From positions 1-43,425 of the forward strand of contig JAAESJ010000658.1 in the NCBI GenBank assembly GCA_024229495.1: DNA of 43,425 nucleotides. The letters are read 5' to 3'. The number at the start of each line of letters is the position of its first letter. Within the stretch, counting starts at the first letter, position 1. The translations under genes were made by a program, and so were the position numbers. The stretch is from Verrucomicrobiaceae bacterium. GTDB lineage: Bacteria > Verrucomicrobiota > Verrucomicrobiia > Verrucomicrobiales > DEV007. This document shows, piece after piece, positions 16,637 to 24,131 of the stretch. A model generated the notes under the pieces. It was not told the DNA's origin. It did no database searches and saw nothing but the letters and a program-made list of their open reading frames with translations.

Positions 16637-17752
16637 ATGAGACACCGGGGTCGTAACAGGAGCACAACGAGCAATCTTGACTCACTTCTTGATACCATGA
16701 CCAATGTTGTGGGGATCCTCGTGATAGTCTTGATTATGACGCAGGTTAATGTTGCGGATGCGATTCGCCGTTTGCGGTCGTCATTGCCGGATGTCAGCGA
16801 AGAGCAGATGGGAAAACTCGTCGAGGAGGTTCGAAATGTGGATGCAGAACTGGTTCTTTTAAAGTCGCCGGATGCGCTGGATGCTTCTCGAATAGAGGAG
16901 GTAAAGGAAGAGGTGGGGCTGTTGAGGGTGGAACTGGAGAGGGAAAAGCAGGAGATTAGTCCCGAGAATGAGATTATTGAGCTAATTTCCGCACGGGAAA
17001 AATCCATCAAGGAGGAAACCCTGGCCATGGATGCTCTGGAGAAAAAGCTCTCCGGGTTGCGCGTTGAGTTGGAAACAGTGAAAGATCTGGCCAGCAAGCC
17101 TCCCGTTCGCGTTCGTCTGCCGGATCCCCGTCCTGCTCGCGATGATGCCTCAGAAGTCTTGATGGTATGTATGGGAGACCGTGTCTATGTCATAGATATT
17201 CCAGCTTTCCAGTTGATAGCAAGGAGGCAACTGGAGGGTGCCGGGCGCAAGGTTGTCCACACGATTGAAGGCACGGGAGATAAGCGAAGGACGATATACA
17301 AACGTAAGGCGTCAGAGAAGTTCATCGTGGATAACAATGCCGGTAATGGGATGGCTTTCTTGAACCTACGCACATATCCGGACAGGCCGAATGCCACATT
17401 AATTATTATGCCGCGCCCGGATGGCGGTGAGAGCATCGCGGAAGTCAGAAAATCCGATCGTGGAGTTATTCGTACGATGATGCAGCAGGCATTTCGTGAA
17501 CGTGACTATGTGTATTTTTACGTTACACCTGATGCTTTTTCCACTTATCTTGAGGCAAGGCGTATTGCCGAGGTTGAGCATAATTTACCGGTTGGCTGGG
17601 AGTTTATTGGTCAGGACATCAAGCTCTACAAGGGGGCGGCGGGTTTGCGTTTTGAGTACACGCCGCCACCTCCGGCACCACCGCCAACGGGGAAACCGAA
17701 ACCGAAACCGAAACCGAAACCGAAACCGGAGAAACCCAATGTTCTTGACTGA
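16637..17752 (+). CDS. ExbD/TolR-like membrane protein, subunit 2, with Lys-Pro tail
   Basis: The 371-residue protein has a basic N-terminus, then a transmembrane helix (about 18-37) with D19 in L-L-D19-T-M-T-N-V-V-G, equivalent to the essential membrane aspartate of ExbD/TolR. A coiled coil spans about 48-150 and an extracytoplasmic alpha/beta domain about 155-345. The last 30 residues are a proline-rich run followed by six K-P dipeptides encoded by a perfect hexanucleotide repeat. Such Lys-Pro tails are known in TonB and in other periplasm-spanning or wall-binding proteins. The start ATG has GGAG only two bases upstream. It lies 6 bases behind subunit 1. Together with the ExbB-like protein it would make an energised envelope complex with two unlike ExbD-type subunits (inference). 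Confidence 0.82.
   Translation: MRHRGRNRSTTSNLDSLLDTMTNVVGILVIVLIMTQVNVADAIRRLRSSLPDVSEEQMGKLVEEVRNVDAELVLLKSPDALDASRIEEVKEEVGLLRVELEREKQEISPENEIIELISAREKSIKEETLAMDALEKKLSGLRVELETVKDLASKPPVRVRLPDPRPARDDASEVLMVCMGDRVYVIDIPAFQLIARRQLEGAGRKVVHTIEGTGDKRRTIYKRKASEKFIVDNNAGNGMAFLNLRTYPDRPNATLIIMPRPDGGESIAEVRKSDRGVIRTMMQQAFRERDYVYFYVTPDAFSTYLEARRIAEVEHNLPVGWEFIGQDIKLYKGAAGLRFEYTPPPPAPPPTGKPKPKPKPKPKPEKPNVLD
17692..17727 (+). repeat. (GAAACC)6 in-frame hexanucleotide repeat
   Basis: Six perfect tandem copies of GAAACC encode the Lys-Pro run at the C-terminus of the second ExbD-like protein. As the unit is two codons long, copy-number change alters the tail length without breaking the frame. Confidence 0.97.
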
Positions 17753-17781
17753 TACGACCGGTTTCCATTGATTAACAATAA

Positions 17782-18618
17782 ATGATATCATCCAATAAAC
17801 TCTTGATTTGCCTTGTTACATTATCGCTGGCCGGTGTCAGTCATGGTGATGCTGAAACCATGAAGCTCTGGCCTGATGGTGAGGGGGGTGTTGGAGCCGG
17901 GGGCGTAACTCTTACCCTTCATCGTCCAGACAAGGGTAAGGAGAATGGGGCCGCTGTGGTTATCTGTCCCGGTGGAGGTTACGGGATGTGCGTAATGAGC
18001 TATGAGGGCAATGATGTTGGGCGTTGGTTTGCCGGCAAGGGGGTTACTGCCTTTGTTCTGCGTTACAGGGTTGCTCCCCATAAACACCCGTTGCCCGGAG
18101 ATGATGTGCGCAAGGCGATTACCCGGATAAGGAAAGAGGCTGATGGATTCAATGTTGATCCAAAACGGATTGGAGTGATGGGATTCTCTGCAGGAGGGCA
18201 TCTTGCAGCGACTGCAGGCACTCAGTTTGGCGTTGATGATGCACGTCCGGATTTCATGATTTTGGCCTATCCAGTAATTTCCATGCAAGAGGGGGTAACT
18301 CATATGGGTTCGCGCAGGAACCTCCTTGGTGTTTCGCCACCGCCTGAACTCATCAAGAAGATGTCACTGGAGAATCAGGTGACCCGCCGAACGCCCCCGG
18401 CATTTATTTTCCAGACTGATCAGGACCGTGCAGTTCCCGCCGAGAATGCTTTGCGATTTGTCTCGGCCTTGCGCAAGGGCGGGGTGTCTTGTGAGTTTCA
18501 CCTTTTCCGTGAGGGTCGGCATGGCGTTGGGCTTGGGCGGCATGAGGGCTCCAGTAAGTGGCCGGGGTTACTTGAGGATTGGCTGCGACGCTCGGGATTT
18601 TTCAATACAAGGAAGTAG
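17782..18618 (+). CDS. secreted alpha/beta hydrolase (esterase, BD-FAE/acetylxylan-esterase-like)
   Basis: The 278-residue protein has a signal peptide (about 1-22). The alpha/beta-hydrolase core shows the oxyanion-type sequence C-P-G-G-G-Y-G (62-68), the nucleophile elbow G-F-S136-A-G-G-H, a probable acid D215 in D-Q-D-R-A-V-P, and H247 in G-R-H-G-V. Similar exported enzymes of PVC bacteria and Bacteroidetes sit in polysaccharide-utilisation settings and remove acetyl or feruloyl groups from plant or algal glycans. The real substrate here is unknown. It follows the ExbD-like gene by 29 bases and may be the tail of that transcript. It shows no link in sequence to the upstream complex. Confidence 0.9.
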   Translation: MISSNKLLICLVTLSLAGVSHGDAETMKLWPDGEGGVGAGGVTLTLHRPDKGKENGAAVVICPGGGYGMCVMSYEGNDVGRWFAGKGVTAFVLRYRVAPHKHPLPGDDVRKAITRIRKEADGFNVDPKRIGVMGFSAGGHLAATAGTQFGVDDARPDFMILAYPVISMQEGVTHMGSRRNLLGVSPPPELIKKMSLENQVTRRTPPAFIFQTDQDRAVPAENALRFVSALRKGGVSCEFHLFREGRHGVGLGRHEGSSKWPGLLEDWLRRSGFFNTRK

Positions 18619-18726
18619 TGTCGTGACCCGGTATGCTCGCCCTTGGTGATCCTGTGGTTTCCGCTTGATTGAATGATTTGCTTAAAAGGCTTATTCCATG
18701 CTAAGTAACGCATTCACAGATTTGCC

Positions 18727-18933
18727 ATGCAGTTGATAAAGAGAGCGTTTATTGCCTTGGGCATTATTGCCATTGCCTCCTGCAGTCATCATGACCGCCG
18801 ATCCAATGGAGCTGGGGGATTGAGGGGAAACAGTGATTTGCCGGGGCAACCTCAGGACGGGTCACTGATTGTCACTCCCGAGGGAACCAGGGAAATTAAG
18901 GTTGAGGAACCTGTCGAAGACCCTCTTCCCTGA
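18727..18933 (+). CDS. small predicted lipoprotein
   Basis: The 68-residue protein starts with K-R-A-F and a hydrophobic stretch (7-18) ending in the lipobox I-A-S-C19, followed by a short polar, Gly/Asp/Pro-rich tail. It would be cleaved and lipidated at C19, leaving a mature peptide of about 50 residues without recognisable fold. It lies 108 bases after the esterase and converges on the large cytochrome gene (42 bases between the stops). The function is unknown. The clear lipobox and separate start support a true gene. Confidence 0.65.
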   Translation: MQLIKRAFIALGIIAIASCSHHDRRSNGAGGLRGNSDLPGQPQDGSLIVTPEGTREIKVEEPVEDPLP

Positions 18934-18975
18934 AGTTGATCAGGAGCGGAGTCATCACATTTGTTGGCATGTTCC

Positions 18976-21900
18976 CTATGACTTTGGCATTTGGTGAACG
19001 GAGTTGTGAATTTCACCCTTTATCTCTTTGCCGGAGGCATCTCGCAGATTGTATTTAATGGACATTCCCCAGGTCGGTTTCAATTCCGGTATATGCAGGC
19101 GTGTTGTGCTGCCATCAGCGGACAGGGTGATCTTGCTGATTTCCAGCTTGCGCTGATTGTAGTGCCTTGAACCATAATTCCTCGTGCGCCGTAGGTCCCA
19201 TGCCTCGATTTGGTAGGAACGTGTGCTGCTGGCTGTTGCTGCATCGAGTTTCGTGGTAAATCCCAGTTGGATGCCATCACTGGTTGCCTGCAGTTTAACA
19301 GGCAGGTTTGGGTTTGTGCCGGTGTGGCGGATACGATAAAATCCACCATCTCCCCGTTTACTGCCCGCCCAGGCGAACATGCCGGTCGCGTAAAGTTGTC
19401 CATTCCCCGGATGGAAACGTCCGCGCATGATACCGGTCGGGAAATCAAGCCCCAGGGAAATCATGCCGCCCTGAGCCTGGTTGCCGATCTTCTCGTGCGG
19501 CACAAGGAAGATTCTCCCCGTTCCATAACTCAAGTTCAGCAGTTGCCCGTTGAGTGCTCCCCACTTTGCTTCCTTGGGCACCCACATCAGTTCACCAGGA
19601 CTGCGATCGAAGGCGTTGGTGATCCAGCAAAGTGGCTGATCCATTGCTTCATCACTGTTATCCGTGACATCATGGTAGCCAAACATATTGCCGTAGAATC
19701 CTCCCTTCTTGACATAATTAATGCGATTTTTCGGGTTCCAGTGTCCCTCCTGATCAGTCACGATAAATGTTCCATCAGGATTAAGGCAGACGCCATTTGC
19801 TGCGCGGAAGCCATTGGCAATGATCTCGGTGTTCTTGCCGTCCGCACTGACCTTGAGCAGGGTTCCATGGTGTGGGACAAGAGCGGTTTTGGCATGTCTG
19901 GCAGACTTGGCATAGTAGAAGTTACCCTTCTCGTCAGTTTGCAACCCCATGGCAAACTCGTGGAAGTGTTCTGTTACCTGGTGGTCATTGTTGAAGCTTT
20001 CCACGTAATCGATTTCATTATCTCCGTTCAGGTCATGAAGTCTGCTGATCTGATCCCGGCAGGTGACATGGATCACATTGTCTACGATTCGCACTCCTAG
20101 CGGCTGGAAGAGCCCGGTAGCGATACGTTGCCAGTTATGCTTGCCGAATTCCCCGCCGATTCCATCAACAATGAACACATCGCCAAGCCAAGTGGCGACG
20201 GCGGCACGCTTTCCGTCAGCAAAGAAGTCGAATCCGCCAACCCGCATCCAGGAGTTCCAGGGATTTTCCAGTGGCAGTGTTACTTCATCAACTTCAAAGG
20301 ATTTCTGCTCACCCCCGTTCTTGCCGGTGGTTGTCACGATTTCGGGCCAGCGTTTTGGTCCTCCGGAGGTAAGTTGGGAAAGTCCAATCGGTGGGCCGCT
20401 GTTGGCGAGGTGGGAATCGAGTGTTTCCTGGTTAGTCGCGGCGATGAGCACCTTTGTTCTTACCGGTGTTGTGGAGGGGGAGATTTCAAGGATGGAAAAT
20501 TGCTCCCCTCTGACCAGTTGCATTTTATGATCTCCCTTGATGGCTACCGCTTTATCACCGGGGGCAATGCGCAAGCGCAGGATTTTTGAGGCTTTCGGGA
20601 TTTCAAGGGTGCGCGTAAAGACCGTTGTTTCCCCCATGATTTCATAACCTGGAAGCTCTCTTATTTCCGTTTCACCAATGGTATACTTGATCACTGCCCG
20701 GTTGCCGTGCAGGTAGAGGCCCTTGTAGTGTGTCCATTCACGAGGCAAGGGGCCATAGGGCTTGCCATCACGTCCCAGAAACCTGGGATCCTTGAAACTG
20801 CCATCCGAGGGCCTTCCGACACCCGGACCGACCGGGTTTTCAAAGGCCTTCTTGCCGACAAGGGAGGCATGGCTTCCGTGGGATTGGTCGAAGGCAATGC
20901 CTCTCCAGTCAATGTAGCCGTTTCCTTCCCAGGCTGCCGCCACGCGCATTGTGTCGTGGTCGTAGAGTATCCACTTGTTACCCCGGGCTATACCTCCCGG
21001 GCCTTCATCGAGTCGTATGGCAATCCCCTTATAGGCGATATTGCCTCCGGCAACCTGTATCGTCCAGAATTGCGCGGGACCGTAATCCATTTTTTTCCAC
21101 TTGGGGTCACCCGATCCGAAGAGCTTGGGGGCTTGGGGGCCAAGGCCCAGTCCGCGTGGCAATGACTTGATATAGGCCTGGTCGGCCTCAACGTATTGTG
21201 AGGGATTATGGTTCTTGATGAAGGTTTCCCGGATGTAGTGTATCACGTCCCATTTCTGTTGTGGCGTCATCCAAGGTTGAGCCACCATCAGGTTGAAGCC
21301 TTTTGTGAGGGTTCGATACATTGCAAGCGGGTCTTTACCATTTTTGAACTGCCCACTGTGAAAACGCAGTGCTGTGGGCAGGGTTCCTTCCAGCTTGTCA
21401 GTTCCGTGGCATGTGATGCACAGGCCGTTATAAATCCTGGCACCGCGGTCAAGGCTGTTATGGTCCCAGGAATTTACAATGCGTGAGTGATCTGCATCTC
21501 CAAGTTTACTGATTGTGACATTGGAGAGGTTGACCAGGGCCTTGTCCCCGCGGATGAACACGGGGCGAGCAAGGAAACCGTTCTTTAGTATGGGGTCATC
21601 CCCTGAATCAGGGTTGAGCTTGGCAGGAGGGGTCCAGTTAAAGTCCGGAGTGTTGGTCTCGGCAACTTTTCCTGAGACGCCGAGTTTGGTTTCCTTGTCA
21701 TCAAGGGCACGTTTCCAGAAACGCACGTTGCTGATTTCACCTTCGAAATCACCTCCAAAATCAGCAGTGCAGGCGCCAATCTGGAAGAGTGCTCCTGCTG
21801 GGTCGGGTCGTTTGAATCCGGGCTTACTTGCAATCTGTTTGCCATCAAGGAAAAGCTTGGCCGTGCCTCCCTGACTGACGAGTGCTGCTTCATGCCATTT

Positions 21901-22470
21901 GCCGTCATTGACCTTTCCTCCTCCGTCAAATTCCCCATGCCAGCCTACGTCATAGGTTAAGCGACCTTTGCGGATGAATAGAACTTTTCCATTTTCGAGC
22001 CATTTCTTCCCGGGGATGGCCTTCGAGATCAAGCTGCCATCTCCCTGGGTGCGGAAGCGCGCATAGATCGTGAAATCCTTACCAAGGTCGAAGGGATCGC
22101 TAGCTTGTTTGGGGCTTGATATAAATAAGTCTCCCCTGCGTCCCTTCTTGTCTGAGGTGGGCTGAGAAGCATTGCCATACGTGGCAATGTTTCCGAATGG
22201 CTTGCCGTTGATCCAGACTCCGATTTCTCCCAATTCCCCTTCCTTCTGTCGTGCTCCCACCTCGAGGATTCCCTTTTCATTGGCCTTAAACGGCAGGCTG
22301 AGGGGGGTGTCACCGGTGGCATAAATGAGTAATTCTCCGTTACCAACGGCATGGTAATTGGCCTTCAGGTGAAAATTGGCGAGCGGTTCACTACTTCTCC
22401 ACAGTTCCTCGGCCTGGAGGGTGGAAGCAACAAGGGCTGAGCAACTGAGAATGATGGTCAGAGGGTTCAT
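18976..22470 (-). CDS. secreted LamG / cytochrome c / beta-propeller multidomain protein
   Basis: Counted from ATG 22470 the protein has 1164 residues. An in-frame TTG at 22500 would add ten residues before the signal peptide and is less likely. Order: signal peptide (about 1-20), N-terminal beta domain (to about 110), LamG/concanavalin-like domain (about 125-255), class I cytochrome c with C351-I-T-C354-H355, a DUF6797-like region (about 450-690), a soluble-sugar-dehydrogenase-like beta-propeller (about 730-1050) and a small C-terminal beta domain. The haem motif is coded at 21406-21420. This architecture is typical of periplasmic or surface proteins of Verrucomicrobiota and Planctomycetota, presumed to oxidise sugars or bind glycans, but not biochemically defined as far as I know. 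Its last two modules match the product of the upstream 22634-24097 gene, and its central module matches the end of the 24132-25943 product. It is the third gene of that minus-strand operon. Confidence 0.88.
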   Translation of the reverse strand: MNPLTIILSCSALVASTLQAEELWRSSEPLANFHLKANYHAVGNGELLIYATGDTPLSLPFKANEKGILEVGARQKEGELGEIGVWINGKPFGNIATYGNASQPTSDKKGRRGDLFISSPKQASDPFDLGKDFTIYARFRTQGDGSLISKAIPGKKWLENGKVLFIRKGRLTYDVGWHGEFDGGGKVNDGKWHEAALVSQGGTAKLFLDGKQIASKPGFKRPDPAGALFQIGACTADFGGDFEGEISNVRFWKRALDDKETKLGVSGKVAETNTPDFNWTPPAKLNPDSGDDPILKNGFLARPVFIRGDKALVNLSNVTISKLGDADHSRIVNSWDHNSLDRGARIYNGLCITCHGTDKLEGTLPTALRFHSGQFKNGKDPLAMYRTLTKGFNLMVAQPWMTPQQKWDVIHYIRETFIKNHNPSQYVEADQAYIKSLPRGLGLGPQAPKLFGSGDPKWKKMDYGPAQFWTIQVAGGNIAYKGIAIRLDEGPGGIARGNKWILYDHDTMRVAAAWEGNGYIDWRGIAFDQSHGSHASLVGKKAFENPVGPGVGRPSDGSFKDPRFLGRDGKPYGPLPREWTHYKGLYLHGNRAVIKYTIGETEIRELPGYEIMGETTVFTRTLEIPKASKILRLRIAPGDKAVAIKGDHKMQLVRGEQFSILEISPSTTPVRTKVLIAATNQETLDSHLANSGPPIGLSQLTSGGPKRWPEIVTTTGKNGGEQKSFEVDEVTLPLENPWNSWMRVGGFDFFADGKRAAVATWLGDVFIVDGIGGEFGKHNWQRIATGLFQPLGVRIVDNVIHVTCRDQISRLHDLNGDNEIDYVESFNNDHQVTEHFHEFAMGLQTDEKGNFYYAKSARHAKTALVPHHGTLLKVSADGKNTEIIANGFRAANGVCLNPDGTFIVTDQEGHWNPKNRINYVKKGGFYGNMFGYHDVTDNSDEAMDQPLCWITNAFDRSPGELMWVPKEAKWGALNGQLLNLSYGTGRIFLVPHEKIGNQAQGGMISLGLDFPTGIMRGRFHPGNGQLYATGMFAWAGSKRGDGGFYRIRHTGTNPNLPVKLQATSDGIQLGFTTKLDAATASSTRSYQIEAWDLRRTRNYGSRHYNQRKLEISKITLSADGSTTRLHIPELKPTWGMSIKYNLRDASGKEIKGEIHNSVHQMPKS

Positions 22471-22585
22471 GGTTCGCAGGTTAACATTTGAAGGGCGCAA
22501 GGTAGAGAGAAAAAAACAGCTTCAGGGCAAGTGGCGAGCAAGCCCGTCAGATGCCGTGAGGGCACGGATGGATAACTGGCGGTTT

Positions 22586-22606
22586 GCAGGAGGAAAATCC
22601 GCCTGC
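22586..22606 (-). other. intercistronic hairpin
   Basis: GCAGG-A-GGA and TCC-G-CCTGC pair across a three-base AAA loop, giving eight base pairs with one A/G mismatch. It lies in the 163-base gap between the propeller gene and the cytochrome gene, both on the minus strand. No T-run follows, so a classical terminator is unlikely; transcript processing or stabilisation is possible. Confidence 0.35.
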
Positions 22607-22633
22607 CACAGGGGCTGAATCGTGCTGATCGGC

Positions 22634-24097
22634 CTATTTTCCGGGAATCTCGTTTAGCGTATAGTAGCCGACAGCATGAAGCAGCGACTTGTCGTCTGCA
22701 CTTTTTATTCCCGGAAGATTTAATTCATGGATGTTCCCTTTGACCAGTCCGTCAACTTTCAGGTAAACCGATTTCCGGTCACTGGAAACTGTCGCGGCAG
22801 TGATGGAAGGGGTGCTCTTGTCAACCACCGGGCTGCCATATCCACTCTGGTATATGTAGGTATAGGCACTCATTTGGTAGCTGGCAATATCCGCTGCGAG
22901 TGCTGGGTTGACGGGCTGGGTGAAGATTACCTCAAAGCCGTCCGGCTTGGCTTTCATCTCGAGGACTTCAAAGGGGACAGTGCCGTTGAAATGACATCTC
23001 TCCAGGGCAAAACGCTTTCCTCCTCTGGCGCCCCAGCCGCGATCAGTCCCCCCAACAAACATGCTGCCGTCGGGACCAAGTCGGACCGCAACGTTGCCGG
23101 ACCCGAATTTTCCCCGGAAGGGGAATGCTGCCCCTTGATAGACACCGTTGACTTTTTCCAGAGCAACACGCAGCACTGTGGACATGGTTTGCTCACCAAC
23201 AAATAACTGATTGGTGAAGGGACCGAATTTCCCTGTCGTGTCACATGCGATACCGGTTGGGGAGTTGCTTAACTTGCCGTGCGGGAACATTGCTGCAGGG
23301 GGGATCAGCTGGGGGATCTTTTCCCGCTCGGTGGCTATGCGGCTTCCGCTTTTGGGGTCGGCAGGTTGATCTCCGATCGCGTTGGTCAGGCTGTAATACT
23401 TGTTTCCCGAGGGGTTTCCGACAAATCCTCCCACGGGCAGCGGCTTAATCGAGCTGGTCCCATTCCATAAGCCCTGGTTGTCGCAGTAGAACATATCCCC
23501 CAGATGATTTTGGCCGATGCCCCCGGGAGATCGAATGCCACTGGTGGTGGGGAGCATTTTTCCGTCAGGAGTGACCCTTACGCACCATCCCCGGAAATCG
23601 GAACTTGCGCCCCCTGAGCCGGTAAGGCAGAGGACTACCCAGATATTCCCCGCCTTGTCATGTCGGGAACCAAAGGCATACTCATGGTAGTCGCCGTTAA
23701 TTCCCCAGGCTGAGGAGACGCTCTCGAAGACATCGGCGCGCCAGTCACCATCCTCGTCCTTCATGCGCGTGACCTCAGGGCGTTGAGTGGCATAGAGCCA
23801 ACCGTCTTTCCAGGCGATTCCCAGAACCTCATGCAGACCGATTGCCCAGGGCGTCCACTTGTCATCATCAGGATCATCGGTGTAGGCGCCCTCAACAATG
23901 TAGATATCACCACGACGGGAACTGACGGCGATACGGTTACCTGGAAGTATTTCGATACCACCGACTTCAAGGACAATGTCTCCGGGGATCGGAATATCGA
24001 CAATGGGGTAATGTTCGGCTTCCTGTGCAGGGTTCTGGGCGAGAAGCAATGGCATGCTGCAGGCCGTGAAAACCAGGGTTGAAATAAAGGATTTCAT
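22634..24097 (-). CDS. secreted beta-propeller protein (sorbosone-dehydrogenase-like)
   Basis: The 487-residue protein has a signal peptide (about 1-20, cleavage near L-L-A-Q). A six-bladed-type propeller (about 40-380) carries blades such as G-I-E-I-L-P-G-N-R-I-A-V, D-E-D-G-D-W-R-A-D and G-P-D-G-S-M-F-V-G-G-T-D-R-G-W, as in the glucose/sorbosone dehydrogenase-like (GSDH/NHL) fold. A C-terminal beta domain (about 385-487) with V-I-F-T-Q-P-V-N-P matches the end of the 1164-residue protein encoded downstream. It has no cytochrome or copper motif of its own. It starts 34 bases after the cupredoxin protein gene and is probably co-transcribed with it, so the pair may form an extracytoplasmic electron-transfer or oxidase complex (inference). 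Confidence 0.87.
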   Translation of the reverse strand: MKSFISTLVFTACSMPLLLAQNPAQEAEHYPIVDIPIPGDIVLEVGGIEILPGNRIAVSSRRGDIYIVEGAYTDDPDDDKWTPWAIGLHEVLGIAWKDGWLYATQRPEVTRMKDEDGDWRADVFESVSSAWGINGDYHEYAFGSRHDKAGNIWVVLCLTGSGGASSDFRGWCVRVTPDGKMLPTTSGIRSPGGIGQNHLGDMFYCDNQGLWNGTSSIKPLPVGGFVGNPSGNKYYSLTNAIGDQPADPKSGSRIATEREKIPQLIPPAAMFPHGKLSNSPTGIACDTTGKFGPFTNQLFVGEQTMSTVLRVALEKVNGVYQGAAFPFRGKFGSGNVAVRLGPDGSMFVGGTDRGWGARGGKRFALERCHFNGTVPFEVLEMKAKPDGFEVIFTQPVNPALAADIASYQMSAYTYIYQSGYGSPVVDKSTPSITAATVSSDRKSVYLKVDGLVKGNIHELNLPGIKSADDKSLLHAVGYYTLNEIPGK

Positions 24098-24131
24098 AAT
24101 GCGTTATTTTTTTGCAGGTGCAGGAAGGGTG

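Noticed and set aside
14510-17752. ExbB/ExbD-like trio as a Zorya-type defence system
   Set aside because: The MotA-like channel with coiled-coil tail recalls ZorA, but no OmpA-type peptidoglycan-binding ZorB signature is seen and no ZorC, ZorD or ZorE gene is near.
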